Positions 1 to 5,119 of a stretch of 5,119 bases of DNA are shown piece after piece. Source of the DNA: Candidatus Omnitrophota bacterium (GTDB lineage: Bacteria; Ratteibacteria; UBA8468; B48-G9; JAFGKM01). The stretch covers positions 1 to 5,119 of the forward strand of contig JAMWCO010000116.1 in NCBI GenBank assembly GCA_023818785.1, given 5' to 3'. Position numbers and translations under genes: made by a program. Numbering within the stretch: position 1 is the stretch's first letter; every line of letters begins with the position of its first letter. The notes below the pieces were generated by a model that ran no database searches, had not been told where the DNA came from, and worked only from the letters and a program-made list of their open reading frames with translations.

Positions 1-1
1 T

Positions 2-841
2 GTTAAAAGTGTAGATGAAGTTGATGATACATTATATGTGATTGGTTTTAAAAATAAAGGGAAATTTGTTGGTTTTATACTCAATTTTTCTCTTCATCCG
101 GATACAACAGGTGGAAATTTAATCTCTTCTGATTGGCCAGGTTCTTTAAGGGGAAAAATTGAGAATGAGTTTAAATGTAAAGTATTAATTTTAAATGGAC
201 CAAGTGGAGATATTAATCATATAAATCCAAAAGATGAAATAACAAGAACAGATAAAATTAAGGATATAATTGCAGATAAACTTTTTTCGTCTTTTAAAAA
301 AATTTTAGATAATGTAGAGTTTAAAAATTATAATAAAATAAATACATTTTTTAAACCATACTTATTAAATTTTTATTCCTTTAAAGAGAAAGATATAAAA
401 AATGCAAAAATGGTATTAAAAAGTGATATCTGTAAGGATTCTTTAAAATATTTAATTGCGATATCTCTTTTAAATATAGAAAAAGAAAAAAAGAAAAGAA
501 AAAAATGGAAATTATATATGAATGGTTTTACTATTGAAAAAAATTTATGTATATTAACATTACCGGGAGAAATTTTTACAGGCATAGGGAGAAAAATAAG
601 AGAAATTTTAGAATTTGAGAATGTAATTATTGCTCAGAATTCAAACTTTAATCTTGGATATATACCAACAAAAGAAGCATTTTTACAGCATAAGAAAAAC
701 ATAGAAATAAAGCCAGATTTTGATAGAGTTAGAATTTCTGAAGCCATTGGAATTAACTCAAGTTATGAAACATTACCATTGGCGTGTAAAGTAAGAGAAG
801 ATTCTGAAGATATAATTTTAAATGTGGTTAAAGAAATTTAA
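2..841 (+). CDS. Neutral/alkaline ceramidase-like N-terminal-domain protein (5' partial)
   Basis: The reading frame is open from base 2, so the gene begins outside the window. A GTG at 38 lies inside the conserved region and is unlikely to be the true start. About 279 C-terminal codons are visible, perhaps two thirds of the protein. Recognisable family features are the His-containing HPDTTGGNLISSDWPG segment (His at 95-97), NGPSGDINHINP (194-229), LPGE (Glu at 569-571) and GYIPTKEAF (Tyr at 659-661). By recalled alignment to neutral ceramidases, the His, Glu and Tyr match three of the four zinc ligands; the first His would lie upstream. The ceramidase catalytic-serine motif GDVSPN is replaced by GDINHI, so amide hydrolysis of ceramide is doubtful. 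Family membership is fairly secure, but substrate and localisation are unknown. A very Lys-rich stretch is encoded around 478-513. The gene converges on the next one with overlapping stop codons. Confidence 0.75.
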   Translation, partial: VKSVDEVDDTLYVIGFKNKGKFVGFILNFSLHPDTTGGNLISSDWPGSLRGKIENEFKCKVLILNGPSGDINHINPKDEITRTDKIKDIIADKLFSSFKKILDNVEFKNYNKINTFFKPYLLNFYSFKEKDIKNAKMVLKSDICKDSLKYLIAISLLNIEKEKKKRKKWKLYMNGFTIEKNLCILTLPGEIFTGIGRKIREILEFENVIIAQNSNFNLGYIPTKEAFLQHKKNIEIKPDFDRVRISEAIGINSSYETLPLACKVREDSEDIILNVVKEI

Positions 842-1536
842 GTTAATTCAATTGGTCTTACTCTTCCCCATACACTTTCAATTTTAAATCCTTCAGCATA
901 AAGAACACCACATTGAAGTCCTCTAAATTTTGCCATTGTTTCTATTAAATTTATTGGGTCTGATAGATGGTGACCTTTTATCCATTTATATTGACTTTCA
1001 TGACATAAAAGCATCTTTTTTTTAATTTCAAAAAAATCTGTTATATCTACATAGTGAGTAGGTTGAAACTTAAGACCAACAACTGTATCCATATAAAAGA
1101 TAGGAGTTATAAGTTCATGTGCAGGATATTTTGTTTTATAATTTGGTAATGTTGCTGTAAATGCAGCATCAAAGACAAGTTGAGAAGTTATAATATGGTC
1201 TGGCATATAGTCATCTGGTGAATGGGTAATTATAATATCTGGTTTTGCATATCTAATTATATCTATTACCCCTCTTCTCATTTCTCTCGTGTTGTAAAGG
1301 TCAAGGTCTCCAGCAATTGGTCCTAAAACTTCCGCATTTATTAAACTACCTGCTTTTTTTGCTTCTTTATCTCTTATTTCAGCAAGTTCTTCTGGTGATA
1401 TATCTTTCCCTCCCATATTCCCATTACAGAGATGTGCCATAAAAATCTTATGTCCCTTATTTGAATATTTTGCAAGTGTTCCACCACACAAAATTTCAAG
1501 GTCATCAGGATGTGCTCCAATTGCTAATATTCTCAT
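838..1536 (-). CDS. PIG-L/LmbE family zinc-dependent deacetylase
   Basis: This 232-residue protein has the family's usual length and the hallmark N-terminal AHPDDLEILCGGTLA. Family members are zinc hydrolases that remove acetyl groups from N-acetylglucosamine-type substrates, for example in bacillithiol or mycothiol synthesis or on antibiotics and glycans. By family knowledge His9 and Asp12, with His114 of PDDYMPDH, bind zinc, and Asp11 is the likely general base. The usual YHPDH is YMPDH here, with Met111 where many members have His. No signal peptide is visible, so it is probably cytoplasmic. The start is well supported by AGGAGG five bases upstream of the ATG and by the alignment of MRILAIGAHPDD. 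The exact substrate is not determinable: the sequence after GNMGG differs from the BshB1 pattern I know, so I do not assign bshB1. It is transcribed alone, away from the operon to its right. Confidence 0.9.
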   Translation of the reverse strand: MRILAIGAHPDDLEILCGGTLAKYSNKGHKIFMAHLCNGNMGGKDISPEELAEIRDKEAKKAGSLINAEVLGPIAGDLDLYNTREMRRGVIDIIRYAKPDIIITHSPDDYMPDHIITSQLVFDAAFTATLPNYKTKYPAHELITPIFYMDTVVGLKFQPTHYVDITDFFEIKKKMLLCHESQYKWIKGHHLSDPINLIETMAKFRGLQCGVLYAEGFKIESVWGRVRPIELT

Positions 1537-1541
1537 CTTAT

Positions 1542-1547
1542 CCTCCT
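1542..1547 (-). promoter_or_regulatory. Strong Shine-Dalgarno site of the PIG-L deacetylase gene
   Basis: The minus strand reads AGAGGAGGATAAG followed by ATG: a perfect AGGAGG with a 5-nt spacer. This fixes the start codon of the deacetylase and is the strongest ribosome binding site outside the operon. Confidence 0.85.
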
Positions 1548-1559
1548 CTTACTCTAAAA

Positions 1560-1587
1560 ATTTTACAATATAAAAAAATTTTTTCAA
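1560..1587 (-). promoter_or_regulatory. Candidate sigma-70-type promoter for the deacetylase gene
   Basis: On the minus strand TTGAAA (complement of 1582-1587, 5 of 6 matches to TTGACA) and TAAAAT (complement of 1560-1565, 5 of 6 to TATAAT) are separated by 16 nt. A transcript start near 1553 would leave a leader of about 17 nt that contains the AGGAGG site. The position and short leader are consistent, but the region is so A/T-rich that chance matches are easy. Confidence 0.45.
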
Positions 1588-1596
1588 AATTTTTAT

Positions 1597-1629
1597 TTGA
1601 AATCTTATTAAAATTGTGATAAATATTAT
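1597..1629 (+). promoter_or_regulatory. Weak candidate promoter for the leuD-like operon
   Basis: TTGAAA at 1597-1602 is followed after 17 nt by TAAATA (1620-1625), preceded by TG at 1617-1618 as in an extended -10. A better -10 match, TATTAT at 1624-1629, lies 21 nt from the same -35, which is too far. A third option, TTGTGA (1614-1619) with TATAAA (1638-1643), would give an almost leaderless message. A promoter for the operon should lie in this spacer because the upstream gene points the other way, but the exact boxes are uncertain. Confidence 0.3.
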
Positions 1630-1654
1630 AGATGTTTTATAAAAAGGGAAATAT

Positions 1655-2155
1655 ATGGTTTTAAAGGGGAAAGTACATAAATTTGGAGACAATATAAATA
1701 CTGATTATATAATTTCAGGTAAGTATAAATTTAAAACACTTGATATGGTTGAACTTGCAAAACATTTAATGGAAGATATAGAGCCAGATTTTTATAAAAA
1801 AGTGAAAAAAGGTGATTTTATAGTTGCTGGAAGAAATTTTGGTTGTGGGAGTAGCAGAGAGCAAGCACCTCTTGTTATTAAATATGCAGGTATCCCAGCA
1901 GTTGTTGCTAAAAGTTTTGCAAGGATTTTTTATAGAAATGGAATAAATAATGGTCTTATTTTACTTGAAGGAGATACAGATAAAATTGAAGATGGAGACG
2001 AAATTGAGATATATCTTGAAGAGGGTAAGATTAAAAATATTACAAAAAATATAGAAATTTATGTTACAAAAACTCCAGAGTTTTTAATTAAGATTATTAA
2101 AGAAGGTGGGATTATAGATTATTTAAAGAAATACAAAAATTTTGATATTGGATAA
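1655..2155 (+). CDS. leuD: LeuD/aconitase-family small (swivel) subunit, archaeal-type
   Basis: This 166-residue protein matches the short archaeal-type 3-isopropylmalate dehydratase small subunit family along its whole length: KVHKFGDNINTD at residues 6-17, NFGCGSSREQAP at 61-72 and AKSFARIFYRNGINNG at 85-100. In this family the GSSRE loop helps bind substrate carboxylates. The subunit works only with a [4Fe-4S]-containing large subunit (LeuC, homoaconitase or a related protein), which is not in this window. The substrate-selecting loop, YLRT in methanogen homoaconitase and YLVx in isopropylmalate isomerases, reads YKFK here (residues 24-27), so the substrate is open: isopropylmalate, citrate, homocitrate or dimethylmalate are all possible. 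The symbol leuD is by family, not proven function. The ribosome site is weak (AAGGGA, 5 nt before ATG). It is the first gene of the operon and ends 3 nt before an isocitrate dehydrogenase-like gene. Confidence 0.85.
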   Translation: MVLKGKVHKFGDNINTDYIISGKYKFKTLDMVELAKHLMEDIEPDFYKKVKKGDFIVAGRNFGCGSSREQAPLVIKYAGIPAVVAKSFARIFYRNGINNGLILLEGDTDKIEDGDEIEIYLEEGKIKNITKNIEIYVTKTPEFLIKIIKEGGIIDYLKKYKNFDIG

Positions 2156-2158
2156 AAG

Positions 2159-3241
2159 ATGGTTTATAAAATTACTTTATTACCTGGGGATGGTATTGGA
2201 CCTGAAATAACAGAAGTTGCAAAAAAAGTAATAGAAGCCACAGGTATAAATATTGATTGGGATATAAAAATGGCAGGAGAGGAATCTATAAAAAAATATG
2301 GAACCCCAATCCCTGATGAAACAATAAAATCAATAGAAGAAAATAAAATATGTCTAAAAGGGCCAATAACAACTCCTATTGGAACTGGATTTAGAAGTAT
2401 AAATGTTTTTTTAAGACAATACTTTAATTTATATGTTTGTTTAAGACCTTTTAAAATTTATAAAGGTGCAAGGACAAAATTTGAAAATGTTGATATAGTT
2501 ATAATAAGAGAGAATATGGAAGATTTATATGCAGGGATTGAATTTGAGAAAGGGAAAGAAGAAACATTAGAATTGATTAAATTTATTGAGGGGAAAACAG
2601 GAAAAAAATTGAATAAAAATACAGGAATAAGTATAAAACCGATATCAGTTGAAAATTCAGAAAAAATTTTAAGATTTGGTTTTGAATATGCAAGAAAGAA
2701 CAATAGAAAAAAAGTTACTGTTGTTCATAAAGCAAATATTATGAAATATTCAGATGGACTCTTTCTTGAAGTTGCAAAAAATATAGCAAAGGAATATCCT
2801 GATATTGAATTTGAAGATAAAATTGTTGATAATATGGCTATGCAACTTGTTCAAAAACCAGAAATTTATGATGTTATAGTTTGTCCAAATCTTTATGGAG
2901 ATATACTTTCTGATTTATGTGCTGGAATTATTGGAGGGCTTGGACTTTCTGCAGGTGCAAATATAGGAGAAGATGTTGCAATATTTGAACCTACTCACGG
3001 TTCTGCTCCTAAATATAAAGGACAGAAGAAGGTTAATCCTTCTGCAATGATACTTGCAGGTATTTTAATGCTTGATTATCTTGGAGAGATTGAAGCAAGA
3101 GATAAAATAGAAAAGGCATTATCTGAAGTAATAAGAGAAGGTAAGTATGTCACTTATGATTTTAAAGAAGAAGGCGAAAAATGTGTTGGAACAATAGAAA
3201 TGGGAGAAGCAATTATTGAAAAAATAGGAGGAAAATGGTAA
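2159..3241 (+). CDS. icd: Isocitrate dehydrogenase (isocitrate/isopropylmalate dehydrogenase family)
   Basis: The 360-residue protein is a beta-decarboxylating dehydrogenase: LPGDGIGPE at 8-16, RENMEDLYAGIEF at 117-129, HKANIMKYSDG at 190-200, NLYGDILSDL at 244-253 and THGSAPKYKGQKKVNP at 279-294. The segment RSINVFLRQYFNLYVCLRP (79-97) has Ser80, Asn82, Arg86 and Arg96, matching Ser113, Asn115, Arg119 and Arg129 of E. coli isocitrate dehydrogenase. Isopropylmalate and homoisocitrate enzymes differ in this segment, so isocitrate to 2-oxoglutarate plus CO2 is the best call. Arg117, Tyr124, Lys196, Asp224, Asp248 and Asp252 fit the catalytic and metal-binding set. Lys285, Tyr286 and Tyr333 correspond to NADP-binding Lys344, Tyr345 and Tyr391, but the Arg395 position is Glu337, so cofactor use is only leaning to NADP. 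The protein is shorter than E. coli Icd (416 aa). It starts 3 nt after the leuD-like gene with no clear Shine-Dalgarno, suggesting coupled translation. Confidence 0.88.
   Translation: MVYKITLLPGDGIGPEITEVAKKVIEATGINIDWDIKMAGEESIKKYGTPIPDETIKSIEENKICLKGPITTPIGTGFRSINVFLRQYFNLYVCLRPFKIYKGARTKFENVDIVIIRENMEDLYAGIEFEKGKEETLELIKFIEGKTGKKLNKNTGISIKPISVENSEKILRFGFEYARKNNRKKVTVVHKANIMKYSDGLFLEVAKNIAKEYPDIEFEDKIVDNMAMQLVQKPEIYDVIVCPNLYGDILSDLCAGIIGGLGLSAGANIGEDVAIFEPTHGSAPKYKGQKKVNPSAMILAGILMLDYLGEIEARDKIEKALSEVIREGKYVTYDFKEEGEKCVGTIEMGEAIIEKIGGKW
3226..3231 (+). promoter_or_regulatory. Shine-Dalgarno site of purA inside the end of the dehydrogenase gene
   Basis: A perfect AGGAGG lies within the last codons of the upstream gene (ATA GGA GGA AAA TGG TAA). 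The purA ATG at 3235 follows after only 3 nt. It sets the purA start and implies that ribosomes finishing the dehydrogenase sit on the purA initiation region. Confidence 0.75.
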
Positions 3242-4506
3242 CAGTTGTAATTGGGACTCAATGGGGAGATGAAGGGAAAGGGAAAGTTATTGATTATCTT
3301 GCAGAAAATGTAGATATAATTGCAAGGTATCAAGGTGGAGCAAATGCAGGTCATACAGTTGTTGTAAATGATAAAAAATTTATATTTCATTTAATTCCTT
3401 CTGGTATTTTATATCCTAATAAAATATGTGTTATTGGGAATGGAGTAGTTATTGACCCTGTCTCTCTTTTTGAAGAGATAGAATATTTGGAGAAAAGTGG
3501 TATAGATGTTGAAAAAAAACTATTTATTTCTGAAAATGCACATATTACATTACCTTACCATAAATTACTTGACCAGATTGAGGATAAATTCAGAGGCAAA
3601 GGGAAACTTGGAACAACAGGCAGAGGGATTGGAACAACATATACAGATAAATTTGCAAGAATTGGTATAAGGGTTATTGATTTTGTTGATGAAGATGTTT
3701 TTATGGAAAAATTGAAAATTGCGCTTGAATTAAAAAATTATTTATTTAAAGAATATTATAAGGAAGAAATTTTAAGTCCTGAAAAAATATTTAAAGAATA
3801 TGAGATTTACAGAAAAGAAATTAAAAAATTTGTTATAAATACTTCTTTATATCTTAATGAAGAGATTGAAAAAGGGAAAAAAGTTCTTGCGGAGGGAGCA
3901 CAAGGAACATTTTTAGATATTGATTTTGGGACATATCCTTATGTTACTGCTTCAAATCCAATTGCAGGTGGAGCATGTATTGGTCTTGGTATCTCTCCTA
4001 AAAAAATAAAAAAAATTATAGGAGTTGCAAAAGCATATACAACAAGGGTTGGGATGGGACCATTTCCTACAGAAATTAAGGACCAAATAGGAGAAAAATT
4101 GAGAAAAATTGGGGATGAATTTGGAGCAACAACTGGAAGACCAAGAAGATGTGGTTGGTTTGATGCAATTATTGTAAAATTTGCAGGTATAATTAATGGT
4201 ATAGATGAAATTGTTCTTACTAAACTTGATGTTCTGACAGGATTTAAAAATATTAAAATAGGGATTGGATATAAATATAATAATAAAGTTATAAATGAAT
4301 ATCCTTTTAATTCTAAAATATTTTCAAATTGTGAGGTAATTTATGATGAAGTTGATGGATGGGATGAGGATATAAGTAAAGTTAAGAAATACAATGATTT
4401 ACCTGAGAATGCTAAAAGGTATATAGAAAAGATAGAAGAAAAAATAGGCATTAGAATAACAAAAATATCAACAGGTTCATCAAGAAATCAAACTATTGAA
4501 AGATAA
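3235..4506 (+). CDS. purA: Adenylosuccinate synthetase
   Basis: The enzyme joins IMP and aspartate using GTP to form adenylosuccinate, the first committed step to AMP, in the cytoplasm, normally as a homodimer. At 423 residues it is full length. The N-terminal signature QWGDEGKGK is at 9-17, with the catalytic Asp12 and His40 (in GGANAGHT). Other conserved elements are GTTGRGIGTTYTDKFAR at 126-142, AEGAQGTFLDIDFGTYPYVT at 219-238, the TTGRPRRCGWFDA substrate-binding loop at 299-311 and TKLDVLTGF (base binding) at 329-337. The second signature normally reads GIGPxY; here Pro is Thr134. The start overlaps the dehydrogenase stop by 7 nt and has AGGAGG just upstream. All arginines use AGA or AGG. 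Identification is secure. Confidence 0.98.
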   Translation: MVTVVIGTQWGDEGKGKVIDYLAENVDIIARYQGGANAGHTVVVNDKKFIFHLIPSGILYPNKICVIGNGVVIDPVSLFEEIEYLEKSGIDVEKKLFISENAHITLPYHKLLDQIEDKFRGKGKLGTTGRGIGTTYTDKFARIGIRVIDFVDEDVFMEKLKIALELKNYLFKEYYKEEILSPEKIFKEYEIYRKEIKKFVINTSLYLNEEIEKGKKVLAEGAQGTFLDIDFGTYPYVTASNPIAGGACIGLGISPKKIKKIIGVAKAYTTRVGMGPFPTEIKDQIGEKLRKIGDEFGATTGRPRRCGWFDAIIVKFAGIINGIDEIVLTKLDVLTGFKNIKIGIGYKYNNKVINEYPFNSKIFSNCEVIYDEVDGWDEDISKVKKYNDLPENAKRYIEKIEEKIGIRITKISTGSSRNQTIER

Positions 4507-4509
4507 ATT

Positions 4510-4767
4510 ATGAAATTTTTATATATAATTTTTATAATTTTTCTTTCTGGGATGATAGGTACTTGCATTGGAGAAATTTTATTATTTTTTATTCCACAAA
4601 ATAATTTGTTTTATAACTTCATTTCAAATAGTATTAATCCGGTTTGGAATATAAATGGTTTAGACCTTGTTATTTTAAATATTTCTTTTTCAGTCAGATT
4701 CAATATCAACTCCTTTACTCTTTTAGGATTAATTATAGGTTCAATTTTTTCATTGAGGAGGGTATAA
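4510..4767 (+). CDS. DUF4321-like small membrane protein
   Basis: This 85-residue protein of unknown function has two predicted membrane helices, residues about 3-28 and 68-82. They are separated by a region with GLDLVILNISFSVRFNIN (50-67), a pattern I recognise from DUF4321 proteins, where a short amphipathic stretch precedes the second helix. It ends with positively charged LRRV, which by the positive-inside rule would place the C-terminus in the cytoplasm. The conserved Gly-Glu of the first helix (GEI, 21-23) also fits the family. It starts 3 nt after the purA stop with no convincing ribosome site, so translation is probably coupled. Its last codons (AGG AGG) double as the ribosome site for miaB. 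Family assignment is from memory and moderately sure; no function is proposed. Confidence 0.7.
   Translation: MKFLYIIFIIFLSGMIGTCIGEILLFFIPQNNLFYNFISNSINPVWNINGLDLVILNISFSVRFNINSFTLLGLIIGSIFSLRRV
4756..4761 (+). promoter_or_regulatory. Shine-Dalgarno site of miaB, unusually far from the ATG
   Basis: AGGAGG within the final codons of the DUF4321-like gene is the only good ribosome site before miaB. The spacer to the ATG at 4775 is 13 nt, longer than the usual 5-9 nt, and is almost all A/T. No in-frame ATG, GTG or TTG lies nearer, so the ATG is retained. Confidence 0.6.
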
Positions 4768-4774
4768 TTTTTTT

Positions 4775-5119
4775 ATGAGTAAAAAATTCTTTATCAAAAC
4801 TTATGGGTGTCAAATGAATTTTTATGATTCTGATAAACTAAAAAAAATATTAATTGATAATGGTTTTATTGAAAGTTCATCATTAAAAGATTCAGATATA
4901 ATAATTGTAAATACCTGTTCAGTAAGGAAACATGCAGAAGATAGAATTTTTTCCTTTATAAATTCAATTAAAAATATAGAAAATAATAAAACTTTCTGTC
5001 TTGTTGGATGTACTCCCTCACTATACAAAGAAGAAATTTTAAAAAAATTTGATTTTATTGATATTATATGTGGACCAAATTCTTATAAAAGATTTGTTGA
5101 TTTTATTAAAAATTATAAT
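4775..5119 (+). CDS. miaB: tRNA-2-methylthio-N6-dimethylallyladenosine synthase MiaB (3' partial)
   Basis: The first 115 codons are present and the frame is open at the window end. They cover the methylthiotransferase N-terminal domain (UPF0004). TYGCQMNFYDSD (9-20), NTCSVRKHAEDRIFS (46-60) and VGC (77-79) supply Cys12, Cys48 and Cys79, the three ligands of the auxiliary iron-sulfur cluster. The MiaB-type GCQMN and NTCSVR..AE..R motifs favour MiaB over RimO or MtaB. After the third Cys the sequence is TPSLY rather than the common MAQ. The radical-SAM CxxxCxxC motif and TRAM domain would lie downstream, outside the window. The enzyme adds a methylthio group to i6A37 in tRNAs reading codons that begin with U. 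It sits 7 nt after the DUF4321-like gene and is probably the last visible member of the operon. Confidence 0.93.
   Translation, partial: MSKKFFIKTYGCQMNFYDSDKLKKILIDNGFIESSSLKDSDIIIVNTCSVRKHAEDRIFSFINSIKNIENNKTFCLVGCTPSLYKEEILKKFDFIDIICGPNSYKRFVDFIKNYN

Noticed and set aside
373..585. Minus-strand open frame of 70 codons rich in Phe and Ile
   Set aside because: It lies wholly within the ceramidase-like gene, whose motifs are clear. The Phe-rich product is the complement of Lys/Glu-rich coding.
1556..1594. A/T palindromes as a bidirectional terminator
   Set aside because: There is no G/C-containing stem, and the genes diverge from this spacer, so no terminator is expected.
2458..2703. Minus-strand open frame of 81 codons
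   Set aside because: It is antisense to the isocitrate dehydrogenase, has no ribosome site or family resemblance, and its composition is a shadow of AT-rich coding.
2159..3241. 3-isopropylmalate or homoisocitrate dehydrogenase as the product, suggested by the adjacent leuD-like gene
   Set aside because: The substrate segment RSINVFLRQ...CLRP matches isocitrate dehydrogenases, not the LRxxLxLxANxRP pattern of the other two.
3154..3390. Minus-strand open frame across the dehydrogenase/purA junction
   Set aside because: It covers conserved coding on the other strand, including the purA signature, and has no independent support.
4822..5028. Minus-strand open frame of 68 codons
   Set aside because: It is antisense to the unmistakable miaB N-terminal domain.
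1..5119. Defence system, mobile element, CRISPR array or RNA gene
   Set aside because: Apart from the 118-bp spacer, the window is filled by recognisable metabolic and tRNA-modification genes. No direct-repeat array, transposase, terminal repeat or tRNA/rRNA sequence was seen.

Overview
The window is a compact, AT-rich piece of what looks like a bacterial chromosome (roughly 30% G+C, judged from sampled lines). The bacterial markers are MiaB and a DUF4321 membrane protein. Arginine is encoded only by AGA/AGG and CpG is very rare. The LeuD-type protein is of the short 'archaeal-type' class found in many anaerobes. The left end pairs a neutral-ceramidase-like protein with a PIG-L/LmbE deacetylase, a combination I associate with PVC-group and candidate-phylum bacteria. 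I cannot name a genus or a phylum with confidence.

Left part (1-1536). The window opens inside a plus-strand gene of the neutral/alkaline ceramidase N-terminal-domain family, with its 5' end outside. It converges on a minus-strand PIG-L family zinc deacetylase. The two genes share four bases at their stop codons, so there is no intergenic terminator. Both encode predicted metal-dependent hydrolases, but their substrates cannot be read from the sequence.

Middle (1537-1654). A 118-bp, very A/T-rich spacer separates divergent genes. It holds a plausible sigma-70-type promoter and a perfect AGGAGG site for the deacetylase, and a weaker candidate promoter for the rightward operon.

Right part (1655-5119). 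Five tightly packed plus-strand genes form a probable operon: a LeuD/aconitase-family small (swivel) subunit, an isocitrate dehydrogenase-like enzyme, adenylosuccinate synthetase (purA), a small two-helix DUF4321 membrane protein, and the 5' part of miaB, which runs off the window. The gaps are 3 nt, a 7-nt overlap, 3 nt and 7 nt. The first two genes catalyse, or help to catalyse, consecutive steps of a hydroxyacid isomerisation and oxidative decarboxylation. Since the dehydrogenase has isocitrate-type rather than isopropylmalate-type residues, the pair may serve citrate/isocitrate to 2-oxoglutarate (glutamate supply) rather than leucine synthesis. PurA uses aspartate and GTP to commit IMP to AMP. 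MiaB modifies tRNA.

I found no mobile element, CRISPR array, RNA gene, phage gene or recognisable defence system. Most of the window is ordinary housekeeping. The points worth a second look are the LeuD-like/IDH pairing with an atypical substrate loop, the ceramidase-like protein lacking the catalytic-serine motif, and the complete absence of CGN arginine codons.
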